The notes beneath the pieces are model-generated. The model was given only the letters and a program-made list of their open reading frames with translations, ran no database searches and was not told where the DNA came from. From Kuschelorhynchus macadamiae (lineage: Eukaryota > Arthropoda > Insecta > Coleoptera > Curculionidae): a DNA stretch of 64,000 nt. Below, piece by piece: positions 24,216 through 34,435 of this stretch (within the stretch, counting starts at the first letter, position 1; each line of letters begins with the position of its first letter). Made by a program: the position numbers and the translations under genes. The DNA is taken from NCBI GenBank assembly GCA_030620095.1, contig JAUTXW010002103.1, forward strand, positions 186,001 through 250,000, read 5' to 3'.

Positions 24216-24219
24216 AAAT

Positions 24220-24393
24220 AAAATTTTATTTTATTTGTTCCCATTACCAATGCGAGCTTAGAACTAACTGAAATAACAATGATAAGGTATATTTATAAGT
24301 TTAAAAATGCTGATGCTGCGTGTGAACACTACTAAGCGAAATCTAGGAATCCGCATGTGAAAAGATGTCATCAGTTCTCACGGGGTATAACTC
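24220..24393 (-). repeat. LTR block (3' LTR of the env element)
   Basis: Directly repeated at 26135-26313. Sequence unique to this copy (about 24394-24560) probably is the rest of the LTR that the other copy has lost. Exact LTR termini cannot be set because both copies are truncated or abutted by other elements. Confidence 0.75.
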
Positions 24394-24596
24394 CTCTGGG
24401 CCAAGATGAAAACACATCCTGAAGGGTGTGATTTCGTAGTATTAGTGAGAATCAGTATTTTCGTTTTCATTTGGTTTTGTCGATGACGGTTTCTTAAATT
24501 TTATATGATAATATATAATATATAGATAGCAAAAATAAAGATTATATTAGTTTATAGAGGAAAGACGACATCTCGAGAAGCTTCTTCTTCTGTTGG

Positions 24597-26055
24597 TTAA
24601 GTCCAGCCTGGATTTCGTCGGTAACCTTTAGGTTGATTGAATCCAATTCGATTTTGGGGAGATCGAACATTGGCAGCGACTTGGTTGGATTTGGTCAAAT
24701 GTAGAGACGGTTGACTCATTTCTTGGAATTGCATTTGTATCGGCGGGTAGTTTTCAAGCGTTATTGATTTTATTTGGACCTTGCATTTTGGTGGTGTTTT
24801 CATTAGGTAGGAACCGAAGAGTAGGATGTTCTTTTCATATTCTTGGCCGTTTTGGTTGGTATGGTGACTAACCATTTGCCTTCGGTTATTTTGACGACTT
24901 TTATTTCGTGCAATCTTAATTGGAACGGGCGACAAGTTGTGGAATTTGTCCTTTGCTTAAGAATTTGAATGCTGGATGCTCTTCGATGATTGGGCGAACG
25001 CATGTTGGCAGAGGAACTCATGTGACTGGATTTCTTGACATCTGTCTTCTTGGAAAGCATATTTGTCGTTGCTGAGTGCTAGCTACGGCTTGTATGGCAT
25101 GTTAACGAGAAAGGATTGATTGTTGGGGATAGGTGAAGGAAACAGACTATAGAATTGATATGTTTCTGCCTCAACTAAACTAGAATAAAGTTTAATTGGA
25201 ACCGGTTAGAGAAACACTTAATTTTGATTAAATTTGCTAAGTTGGTTATTTGTTGATATTCTTGATGTTTTAGGTTACTAAATTCTATTTGTTTTATAAT
25301 AGTTTCCATTTGCAGAATATGTAATTTCAAGATCAATTGTTTGTGTATTATATTTGATGTTATTTCTTTAAATTTATTAATCGTTTGACCAAACAATGAA
25401 ATTCGATTTATCGCGTCTGTTTTTAGTTCATTTTGATTTTCTTGAAGAGCTTTAATTTTCGCGTCGATAATTTGCGCGTCGTTTTGGTCTAGGTGGCCAG
25501 TTATGCTCTTTATGAATGTACCTAGCGGATTAAAAAGGCCCCTTTTATTTCTTTGATTAAGTTGATTTGGAAAAATTTGATATATTATTGCTTGAATTCG
25601 TTTTGCAATGGCAAAAGAGAATTTTGGTATTCTTGAAAATAATCAGTTTTGGTTTTGATTTGTGATAGTATGCTTTTAGTTTGTATTTTAAATGAATTAA
25701 ATTTCTGAATAAGTGGTTCAAAATCGAAATTTTGTACAAACGTCCAATTATTTGAGACAATTTTCGTGGTTCCTAATTTATAAGGAAAGATTCCTGGGTA
25801 GTGGTTAGAGTCATAGTATTTGACTTTTACAGCGAGGACTGTCCAGGTACATAGAGTAAAATCCAAATTTTCATCCCTACGTCTAGGTCCAATAGGAAGA
25901 GCGATGTGTGTCTTTTCCCTGGAGTTATCTGTGAGGCCCGGACGATACTTGTTCCCCTGATCTTGCACTAATAGGACGATTGTTCCCTGGTTAGTGGAAT
26001 TACAAGGCGGCGATTTGTGAAAGTTCGATCCACCACGAGTCGTTAAAACGATCAC
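24597..26055 (-). pseudogene. Errantivirus-type envelope gene, broken
   Basis: This is an old copy of an insect retroelement envelope gene. The surface part is open from 26055 to 25585. A furin-like RNKR site at about 25552-25541 is followed by a glycine-rich hydrophobic stretch in the position of a fusion peptide, and then a coiled-coil-like region (about 25396-25175). The ectodomain end continues at 25060-24597 in two overlapping frames. The pieces are in different frames: there is a stop at 25585 just before the cleavage site, a stop at 25175 and at least one more shift near 24850. It cannot make a whole protein. Proteins of this class are related to baculovirus F proteins and sit in the envelope membrane. 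Confidence 0.72.
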
Positions 26056-26093
26056 AGATTTTTTTTGCTCGATGCACGAAGATCCGCCGGTGG

Positions 26094-26111
26094 ATCCTAC
26101 CGACTGCGCCA
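26094..26111 (-). other. Primer-binding site complementary to tRNA-Ser
   Basis: The plus strand reads ATCCTACCGACTGCGCCA, which equals the 3' end, including CCA, of insect tRNA-Ser as I recall it. On the minus (element) strand this is TGGCGCAGTCGG..., the primer-binding site used by the 17.6/297/ZAM group of errantiviruses. It lies about 20 bases inside the right LTR block, where a PBS should be. Confidence 0.85.
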
Positions 26112-26134
26112 GTTTTCGACTTGATTTTGATTTT

Positions 26135-26313
26135 TAAAAATTTTATTTTATTTGTTACCATTACAAATGCGAGCTTATAACTAACTGAAATAACAATGAT
26201 AAGGTATATTTATAAATTTAAAACTGCCGATGCTGCGTGTGAACACTACTAAGCGAAATCTAGGAATCCGCATGTGAAAAGATAATGTCATCAGTTCTCA
26301 TGGGGTATAACTC
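26135..26313 (-). repeat. LTR block (5' LTR of the env element), truncated
   Basis: Direct repeat of 24220-24393, differing mainly by point changes and a small insertion (GATAATGTC versus GATGTC). It ends abruptly where the TIR of the following DNA transposon begins. Confidence 0.75.
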
Positions 26314-26575
26314 GTGTCTAAGATATACCAATATACAGTGAACTTGAAACTGATAATGTTAGCTGTAAAAAGATAAAACAAAAAACTTTGTATTTTTATA
26401 AAGCGATTTGTTCGGGCCTAAAATATTTTAGTTATGTTCATTTTTACACTTACTATACAGGGTTCCCAGCCGACCCCTTTTATACCAGGCGTGCTACTTT
26501 TACAGAGGTAATTGCCATTTTTCAATATCTAAATTTTATTTTTGTTAACTGAATGTTTGATAAACAAATAAAAAC

Positions 26576-27980
26576 TTAAAACAAATGCTGAATGTGGTGT
26601 CCATTTTGTCCAACACACTTTAGAAATCGAAACGCCAAGTTATCGAACGAGTTTAGTAACATGTCCTGGGGTGTTGCTTGAATCACGTTACGAATATTCC
26701 GTTTGAGGTCTTCAAGATTTTGTGGAATTGGATTATAGCATCTGTTCTTTACGTAACCCCACAAAAACATCTGGGACTGTAAGGTCTGGGGAATAAACTG
26801 CCCATTCAATAGAGCCAGCCCTTTCTATCCACCTTCCTCAAACGTTCCATCCATAGGCTCCCTTGCTACAAGAGAGCAGTGGGGAGGGGCTCCGTCTTGC
26901 TGCAAATAAACTTCGTCAATAATCCCAAATTTTCCAACATATCTGAGTGTCGAACACCCGGTACAAATCGACCAACGAATTTTGATTAAGGACTTAACTG
27001 TGACTGCGAATTGACTGATTTAAACCCGAAAAATTAGTATTTTTGGTCGTTTTTCTGTATTTAAGTAAAAACAAGCATTTTTATTAGTACGCATTTTTTT
27101 ACCTAGAAACCATTGGAGCATCTTTAATAAGGTATACTTTAGTAGATTCAACCATAAAGTTAGCCATTTTTTACCAATTTATTGTCCATTTCAATATTTG
27201 TCATTAGTCATTTTACGGAAACGAATTTTGTTATACTCAGTTTTTTCGTTTTTACGTAATATTTCGCGTTTATAAATAAATGAAATTTGTTTTAATTTTA
27301 TCGTATTTTAATTAATAAATATTTACTTTAAAGTATATTTGCGTATATAACACCAGTTATAGTTGGTTCGTGAAAAAAAAGTCTATACATTTTATTAGCA
27401 CACCATACCGTAACTTTAAAAGAATCTCGTTGGTATTCTTCGTATACTCTTGGATTTTCACTAGTTCAAATTCTACAATTGTGTTTATTACATCGCCCAT
27501 CTATATGAAAAGTAGCCTCATCAGACATGATCAGATGGGTAGTCGGGTGGGTCCTAAACAGGTCCAATAAAATTTCGCATATATGTAGCCTTTTTTCGTA
27601 GTACTGCTGATGTAGTTTGTGAAAAGTCTGAATTTTGTACCGAAATAATTTTAAAACTTTCAGATATCTTTCGCACTCACGTTTGGATATACCTGTCATA
27701 TTTTGAATTCTTCTTAATGATATTCTATTGTTATTATTTGTTATTGCCTCATAAATAGCTAAAATTCGATTTAGATAAGCTGGATGAAATATGTTCCTTT
27801 TCGACCTTTTTATCTCCAAACAGCCCTATTCTGAAAACTTCTGCAACCATTTTTTAATAGTGTTTTTGTATGGGGGAAGCTTTCGAAACGTATTTCTAAA
27901 TTTCCTTGCAATTATTATTGATTTTGATTCGTTATAAAACAGTACCGTCTTAGCTTTTTCAATTAGATCGTAAATCATTT
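26576..27980 (-). pseudogene. Mariner-like transposase, split by insertion and frameshifts
   Basis: On the minus strand the N-terminus starts near 27980 with an HTH region (IIIARKFRNTFRKLPPYKNT) and, after a stop near 27832, continues open from 27819 to 27466 with the first-Asp block LIMSDEATFHIDG. A 391-bp insertion (26959-27349) cuts the gene at the T-G-V triplet after EPTITG. Beyond it come LQQDGAPPHC (second Asp, about 26900) and, in a shifted frame, YSPDLTVPDVF (third Asp, about 26780), then the C-terminal NGHHIQHLF. It is related to the DD41D proteins but clearly a different lineage. Confidence 0.8.
26959..27349. mobile_element. 391-bp insertion with 5-bp duplication, related to the foldback element
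   Basis: The insertion is flanked by ACACC on both sides (26954-26958 and 27350-27354). Removing it and one ACACC restores the transposase reading. Its sequence is homologous, in the same direction, to about 29065-29490 of the large foldback-like element (shared phrases CGACCAACGAATTTTGATTA and TTTCGTTTTTACGTAAT). Confidence 0.75.
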
Positions 27981-28209
27981 TTTAGAATGAATGCTGTTTG
28001 AAATTATTCAGTGACAGTGATTTTAAAATTTTATAATCACCTGTGGAATGTTTTGATTTTTAATTTCCTCAAACATGATAGATTTCAATTACGTAATCAT
28101 GTTGTGGTTTCCCCCTTAATTACTGGACATTTTAATTACAAAAATGAACAAAACGAAAATAAAATTCTAGGCCCGAACAAATCGCTTTGTAAAATCTAAT
28201 AAAAAAAAT

Positions 28210-28216
<7 letters not shown>

Positions 28217-28252
<36 letters not shown>
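28217..28252. repeat. (TA)n microsatellite
   Basis: About 18 TA units inside the right arm of the mariner-like element. Confidence 0.9.
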
Positions 28253-28255
<3 letters not shown>

Positions 28256-28348
28256 AAGATTTTTGTTTCAATTTTTTACTGCTTTCAAGTCCGCTGTATA
28301 TTGGTATACGGATACCTTAGACACTACCCTTTTTTTTGACGTGATATA

Positions 28349-28508
28349 CAGGGTGTTCCATTAAAAATAGTTAATAATTTCGATGTTGAAAAACGGTATT
28401 TTTTTCTCTGGCTCTGTATGACTGACAAAAAAATTGCGACCAACTACAAAATCCTTTGTATCAAAAAAAGGGCTTTTAAAATGGGTCACTCTCGGCCGAG
28501 ACACCCTG
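28349..28508. mobile_element. MITE with CAGGGTG/CACCCTG ends, second copy
   Basis: 160 bp, starting CAGGGTGTTCCATTAAAAAT and ending CTCGGCCGAGACACCCTG, inside TGATATA...TATATCA. It is the inverted, shorter relative of the unit at 20432-20625. Non-coding. Confidence 0.8.
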
Positions 28509-28854
28509 TATATCAGTTCGATAATTTCATCTTTAAAGATCACCGAGAAAATTGACAAAAATCCTGCTATAAAGCGCAGTGCGCTAGACTTATGTGAGAA
28601 AAACCAAACTGAGAACTAAAAACAAAGAAGTCCTGCACTTAGTATCACTGACAACTAAAAAAAAATTATCAAGTCATTTGCTAACTCAAGAAACCCTTAT
28701 TCATATTTTGTTTTCTAAATCTGGACCCTTCGGCTTTGAAACAAATTATTTTTTTAACGATTTATTGAAAAATGAAATAACTCCAACATAAAATAAGATT
28801 TTGCCAACAGAATAAAATATTAGGGGATTCTCCCTCCCTAGATATCCGCCCCTG
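28509..28854. other. Intergenic, contains a copy of an intronic repeat
   Basis: No gene. Bases 28518-28595 resemble about 75 bp found in each of the four tandem units of the vinculin intron (shared core GAGAAAATTGACAAAAA followed by a CTGC...GCAGTG hairpin). The remainder shows nothing. Confidence 0.5.
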
Positions 28855-29674
28855 ATTATAGTCCAGTCAAACTGTCATTTTTGAGGAACATTTCTCTAAA
28901 TAGTAATTTTTTTGGATCGTAAGATTCTCTGGGATGTCGATTAAGGATCCGACTTTGCTCCTGCACGAGATGTTGGGCAACACCTCTAAAAATGACCATT
29001 TCGACCGTTTTTTATTTTGTTTAGAGTTTTTTGGTAACTATTTTAGATTGTATAAGAACAAATTAAAATCGACCAACGAATTTTGATTAAGGACTTAACT
29101 GAGACTGTTAATTGACCTATTTAAACCCGAAAAATCGGTATTTTTGACTTATAAACCATTGAAGCATCTTTAATAAGGTATACTTTAGTAGATTCAACCA
29201 CAAAGTTAGTAATTTTTTACCCATTTATTATCCATTTCAATATTTGAAAATTAGTGTTATTTTACGGGAACGAATTTTGTTCGACCAAACTGTTTATGAA
29301 ATTTATTATTCTGATTGGTTCCTTAGACTTTATGCTTTCATTTGAGCTCCTACAGAAGTAATTTTTGCCATTTACGCCCGAAAATTTAAGCTCAACTTTT
29401 TCGTTTTTACGTAATTTTTCGCGTTTCTTTATAAATAAATGAAATTTCTTTTCGTGTTATAGTATTATAATTTATAAATATTTATTTTAAAATATGGAAC
29501 AGTTTATTACAAACATTTTTAGGTATTTAGGAAACCATTTTCTTAACTGGGGCCTGAAAAATAGTAATTTTTAGCTCAATTTACGTATGTTTCATAAATG
29601 AATTTAGTGTTTTTTTATATAAAATATTATAATGTAAATTATCAATTTTAAGTTGTAAATAATCCTATAAATGT

Positions 29675-31030
29675 ATCACAAAAAGGACCACAGCGTGTCT
29701 ATGGGCGTGCAGACGGTCCTTCGGATCAACTTGGGGTTTAAAACCTCGTATTGTGCATTGGCTTTACACGTCAGTGATAAGGCCAATGATCACTTATGGC
29801 GCTCTTGTGTGGTGGCCCGCCACTCGCAAGACCACATACAGAAGGATGCTTGACAAGCTCCAGAGACTGGCGTGTCTGGGCATAACTGGAGCCATAAGAA
29901 CCACACCGACCCGATCTATGGAGGCTATTCTGGGACTAAGTCCTCTGCACTTGCTTGTAGAGGAGGAGGCTTGGAAAGCTTCTGTTCGTTTAAACGACTG
30001 GGGTCGTTGGATACACAGAGACTGGAATTTTGGGCATACGCGAGTTTGGACTGAACTAATCAGATCAGACCCTCTCCTAGCAAGGAGAGATGCCATTATT
30101 CCGGTCTCAATTGCCTCTAAAAGGTTTTGTGTAATTGTTCCCGAGAGAGAACAATGGAGGGATTCCTCTCCATCCTTCCTCAAACCGGAGGGCCTTGTCT
30201 GGTTTACAGATGGCTCTCTAATGAAGGAGGGTTCTGGGGCGGGAATTTATGGGGAGAGTCCCAGGGCAAGAATTAGTCTTGCTCTAGGACGGTATGCGAC
30301 TGTATATCAGGCTGAGATTACAGCAATCTTGGACTGCGTACAGGAAAACCTCTCCAGAGGATACCACGACAAGCATATCTATATATGTTGTGATAGTCAA
30401 GCCGCGATTAAAGCTCTGTCCTCGAACAGAGTCAATTCGCTGCTAACGCTTGAATGCAGGAGAGCCCTAGAGAGGCTGTGTGAGTCCAATAGGGTTAGCC
30501 TCATTTGGGTGCCTGGCCATCAGGGCATTGGGGGTAATGAAGGGGCGGATCAGCTGGCTCGGAAAGGTAGCAACACTGCTTTCACTGAGCCGGAACCTGC
30601 TCTTGGAATTGCTCCTTCAGTTGTCAAGGCTAGGATTAAGAATCGCACTGTCGAGGAATTCCGTGCTGAATGGCACGAGCTAGCAGGACTCAGACAGTCT
30701 AACTTCTTCATATCAGGCCCTTATAGCCGTTCTGAGTCTAATAGACTTCTAAACCTAAACAGAAGTCAACTTAGAACTATTACCGGGTTCCTAACTGGAC
30801 ACTGGCTAGTGAAATATTACCTGCATAAGATTGGACTCGACAACGATCCATACTGCAGGTTTTGTGCTGAGGTAGATGAAACTACAGAGCATCTAGTCTG
30901 TCGATGTGACGCTTTAGTCAACGCCAGACTGCTTTGCTTGGGTGACACCTATGTGGAACCCGAGCTTGTGGGACGTGCACGACCTGAAAGGGTCCTTTCC
31001 TTTCTAAAAAGGAGTGGGCTCTTGGCCTGA
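29675..31030 (+). CDS. LINE ORF2 C-terminal fragment: thumb, RNase H, zinc knuckle
   Basis: The frame is open from the 5' truncation to TGA 31028, over 440 codons, so there is no genuine start codon. The RT end reads RRSFGSTWGLKPRIVHWLYT. The RNase H domain has all four acids: WFTDGS (about 30200), YQAEITAI (about 30310), CCDSQAAIKAL (about 30390) and NEGADQLARKG (about 30540), plus WVPGHQG. A Cys/His knuckle (CRFCAEVDETTEHLVCRC, about 30860-30910) ends the protein. This domain set fits RNase-H-bearing LINEs such as the R1/I/LOA group. The uninterrupted frame suggests recent arrival. Minus-strand and other-frame openings here are shadows. Confidence 0.88.
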   Translation: MTKRTTACLWACRRSFGSTWGLKPRIVHWLYTSVIRPMITYGALVWWPATRKTTYRRMLDKLQRLACLGITGAIRTTPTRSMEAILGLSPLHLLVEEEAWKASVRLNDWGRWIHRDWNFGHTRVWTELIRSDPLLARRDAIIPVSIASKRFCVIVPEREQWRDSSPSFLKPEGLVWFTDGSLMKEGSGAGIYGESPRARISLALGRYATVYQAEITAILDCVQENLSRGYHDKHIYICCDSQAAIKALSSNRVNSLLTLECRRALERLCESNRVSLIWVPGHQGIGGNEGADQLARKGSNTAFTEPEPALGIAPSVVKARIKNRTVEEFRAEWHELAGLRQSNFFISGPYSRSESNRLLNLNRSQLRTITGFLTGHWLVKYYLHKIGLDNDPYCRFCAEVDETTEHLVCRCDALVNARLLCLGDTYVEPELVGRARPERVLSFLKRSGLLA

Positions 31031-31120
31031 CACGTCTACTTGGGAGGATAGCACAATGGGCCCCAGTGAGCCTAAGTGCTGCCCTTGTCGGGCTCCCCAT
31101 CTATGTCTATGTCTATGTCT
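29675..31120 (+). mobile_element. 5'-truncated LINE with RNase H, 13-bp target duplication
   Basis: The insertion lies between two copies of ATCCTATAAATGT (29662-29674 and 31121-31133). Its 3' end is a short CTATGT-type repeat (about 31097-31120) in place of a poly(A) tail. It carries only the C-terminal third of ORF2. Its base composition, around half GC, is much richer than the AT-rich element it sits in. Confidence 0.9.
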
Positions 31121-33227
31121 ATCCTATAAATGTGTAAAACAGATCATAATCACCATTTTATGGGGTTTAAGAAGCCATTTTGACCATTTGGGCTTAAAAA
31201 ATCGTAATTTTTAGCTTATTTAACGTACAATTTTTACATTTTTCACAATCAATCATCCTGTTTGCGTTTCCTCATACCCTCATTAATTAACTTTGTACTT
31301 AAAAAAACCAACATTTTAAACGGTTCTCGAATTAGTTTTGACCATTTGGTCGCAAGGATTCGTTATTTTTACTTGATTTTCGATTTTTCTTTTATTATAT
31401 TTTGCGTTTAATGGTAAGCAAATAAATTTTCTTAGGTGTTTGTGGTTACTATAAGTTACAAATACTCATTTAAATTTATAGAGCAGTTTATACATTTTAG
31501 GGGATATAAGAAGCCATTTTTAACATTTGGGTCCAAGAAGTCGTCATTGTAAGTTCGATTTTTGTGTTTTTACGTAAATTTTTATAATATAAATGAATAG
31601 TTTTTTGTGTACTATCGTATTTTAATTTATAAATTTTTATTTTAAAGTATAGAGCAGTTTTTAAACAAATATTTTTAGGCATGTAGGAAGCCATTTTTAT
31701 AACCTGGTCCTAAAAAATAATAATTTTTAACTCAATTTAATAATGATTATCAATTTTATATAAACTTTTATATTGCAATAATTTGCCTATCATCAAACAT
31801 TTCAAATCTTAGTGGGTTTATAGATGATAGGGATACACGTTGAGGAGTTTCTGCAGCTAATAGAGAATTGTATACTAAAAATATATATGAAAAAAATGTT
31901 ACTGTCGATTTCATGGGTCTAAATGGTCAGATTTACTTTTAAAATCCCATCAAATTTTTATTTTGAGGTACTAAATACATTAAAAAAACATTCATGGTAA
32001 GTATGATAACATATCAACGAAATTAACTTATTTTTAAACAATAAGAAAATTTTACGTGAACTGAGCTAAAAGTGACCATTTTTCAGGCCCAAGTTAGGAA
32101 AATGCCTTCTTAAATCCCTAAAAATGTCCCTAAAATACGATACCACTCAAAATTTGTTTTCATTTAATAAAAAACGCGAATTTTTACGTAAAAAAAATGC
32201 AAAAATGAAGAGTAAAATGGCGTCTTCTCGGACCCAAATGTTAAAAATGTCTTTTCGAAACCCTCAAAATGTTTATTATGAACTATTTTACACATTTAAA
32301 AGAGTATTTGTAATTTATAGTACCACATTTTAATGACAAGATAATCGAAAATCGAGTAAAATTGACGAACCCTTTGGACCAAATGGTCAAAACTAATTCT
32401 ACACTCCTTAAAATATTTGTTTTTAAGTACTAAACACATTACAAACAAAGTTAGTAAAAGTACCAGAAAACACAAAAAAAATTTAAATTTTAATTTAAAA
32501 GCCCAAATGGTCAAAAATGGCTTCTTAAATACCTTAAAATGTTGATTTTGATGTGTTTTATACGCTGAGAGGAATACGTGCAAATTTAACTACGATATCA
32601 CCAAAAAAATTCATTTATTTATCAAAAAACGCGAATATTTACGTAAAAACGCAAAAATTGAGTTTAAAATGACGATTTCTCGGCCGTAAATGGTCAACGT
32701 GATTGCAGAAGAGGCTCAAACAAATTAGGACCAATTATTTTTATATGGTTGGTTAGAAAAAAAAACAACTTTGAAGAAAATTCGTTTCCCTAAAATATGA
32801 ATAACTTCAATGTAATGAAAAAACATTAAATTGGTAAAAAATTGCTAGTTTTATGGTTGGATCTACTACAATATCTATGAATCTTAATAAAGATACTAGT
32901 TTTTTGCTAATAAAATAATTTTTTTAAACACATATAATCGGAAAAATAGTCTAGATTTCTCGGGTTTAAATTACATCTAAAAGGGCTCAATTTTTTCGTT
33001 TTTAAGTCTTTAATCAAAATCCGTTGGCCGATTTCGATTAGTTTATATACAACCTAAAATACCTGCAAAAAAAATTTAAAAAATTACCAAAATCATCATT
33101 TTTAAAGCTGTTGTCACCATTCTCGCGCAGGTGCCAAGTCGGACCTTTAATCTATACCTCAAAATCTAGTGATTCCAAAAAAAATTGAGAAATTTTCCAT
33201 TTTTATTCTTTTTGATTGGACTATTAT

Positions 33228-33399
33228 TTTGTAACATTCCGTAGGAACAATGGGAATACTTGCGCTTTTCTGGCACGGTTTTTGTCAATTTTCTCGATTG
33301 TTTCTTTTTTACTTTTAAACTGTTTTATTCCAAACTAACTTCACAAATTTATTCCATGGTATGTAATGTATAACAAATAAAAAATGTCTATGTTATAAT
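33228..33399. other. Spacer with inverted copy of an intronic repeat
   Basis: Bases 33262-33300 contain the inverse of the GAGAAAATTGACAAAAA repeat seen at 28543 and in the vinculin tandem units. Nothing else is recognised. Confidence 0.45.
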
Positions 33400-34435
33400 T
33401 TAATATATTATAGAACTAGGATGAAATAAATATTAAAAAAATCTATTCATTTTTAGTTTTGTAAAAAATGCATTTTTAGTTGTTTTTTAAATATTGACAA
33501 TTTTGTCTTATATCTTATACTCTTTGGTAAATTATGTCTTGTGATTATGTGATTTTTTAAATGTAATATTTGATTTTTTTCGATTATTAATAATAGAGTG
33601 CATTAAAATAGAAATTTCAAAATTATAAATATTTTGTAAGTTTAAAAATCCCTTAGGTTTATATAGGTTATTAGAAGGTCCCGAATAGGGTAGTTTATAA
33701 ATACATTTTAGAATCTTGTTTTTCAGTTTTTTAGAGGTTTAGTATGTGACGAACAAGCAGTAACCCAAATTTAAATTAAATATTGGAATTTAGAATTTAT
33801 TAAAGAATAATATATGTTTTTTAAAAATTTTAATGGTGTGAAATATCTTGCTTTGTATAAACTATATACTCAGAATATGATTTTTCCAACTTACGTTTTC
33901 ATCTATAAGTGAACATTTTGTTGTGTTTGGATATTAAATATTTGTTATTGTCTATTACTAGTGGGGAATTACTACAATGTATCTTTCTTTAACTTATTAA
34001 CATAAAATATTTACTAAAATTTAAAGAAAATTTGTGAGATTGATATCAAGAACAAATTAATTGTAGATCAAGTTTTATATAAAAAATAATTCATTCAAAT
34101 TATCAGCAAAATATATAATTGTTGTGTCATCCGCGAGTAATTGAATGTTGTCTTTTAAATTTAATTTGGAAACTGAATTTATATAAATTGAAAACAAAGT
34201 TTGTCCCAATATTGATCCCTGTCGTATTCCGCAAACTGTTGCTTTTTTATTTCATATTGCATTATTTATTTGTACAAATTGACTGCGTTTATTTAAATAA
34301 GTTTTAAGTAGATTATATAACTTGCCTCTTATTCCAATGTTATATAATTTCCGTAAACGAATATTATGTTAAAAGTATCACACCTAATATATTTATAATC
34401 AATAAAAAGAGGCGCGTTTAATGAAATATTAATAT
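33400..34435 (-). mobile_element. LINE 3' remnant, same family as 20640-24215
   Basis: The minus strand shows degenerate RT motifs: a PQGSILG-like block (GIRQGSILGQTLFSIY, about 34235-34190) and an ADDTTIIYFADN block (about 34140-34100). The 3' untranslated region to 33400 resembles that of the LINE at 20640-24215 in phrasing and order (runs such as TTTGTAAA...TTTTTAAA, the TTTATATAGGTTA word). The 5' side is truncated near 34400. Confidence 0.7.

Larger units (their letters stand above)
24220..26313 (-). mobile_element. LTR element containing only env (errantivirus-like), gag-pol missing
   Basis: Two direct repeats (24220-24393 and 26135-26313) share about 175 bases at roughly 90% identity, for example GCTGCGTGTGAACACTAC in both. 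Between them lie a primer-binding site next to the right repeat (26094-26111) and a broken envelope gene on the minus strand, but no gag, protease, RT or integrase. The minus-strand order is therefore LTR, PBS, very short leader, env, LTR. The right repeat is cut at 26313 by the next transposon and the left one meets a LINE. Confidence 0.8.
26314..28324 (-). mobile_element. Mariner-like element with long TIRs, carrying an internal insertion
   Basis: The left end GTGTCTAAGATATACCAATA (26314) is the inverse of the right end TATTGGTATACGGATACCTTAGACAC (28324), with small differences. Arms extend inward: CGATTTGTTCGGGCCTAAA at 26404 matches the inverse near 28165-28190. A (TA)n tract (28217-28252) sits in the right arm. 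The core holds a broken minus-strand transposase (26576-27980), itself split by a 391-bp insertion. Confidence 0.8.
28860..33222. mobile_element. Large foldback-like element (giant inverted repeat)
   Basis: The left end AGTCCAGTCAAA and right end TTTGATTGGACT are inverse, and both are flanked by ATTAT (28855-28859, 33223-33227). Homology between the arms is diverged but continuous for several hundred bases: GATTAAGGATCCGACTT at 28943 versus its inverse near 33130-33150, and CGACCAACGAATTTTGATTA at 29070 versus its inverse near 33010-33030. Inside, each arm is built of diverged ~165-180-bp direct repeats (key phrases TTTTTACGTAA, AAATAAATGAA and AGCCATTTT). No transposase belonging to the element is seen. 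A LINE has inserted in the left arm. Confidence 0.7.

Noticed and set aside
29794..31100. Several overlapping ORFs on both strands
   Set aside because: Shadows of the LINE RNase H frame; none has a recognisable domain.
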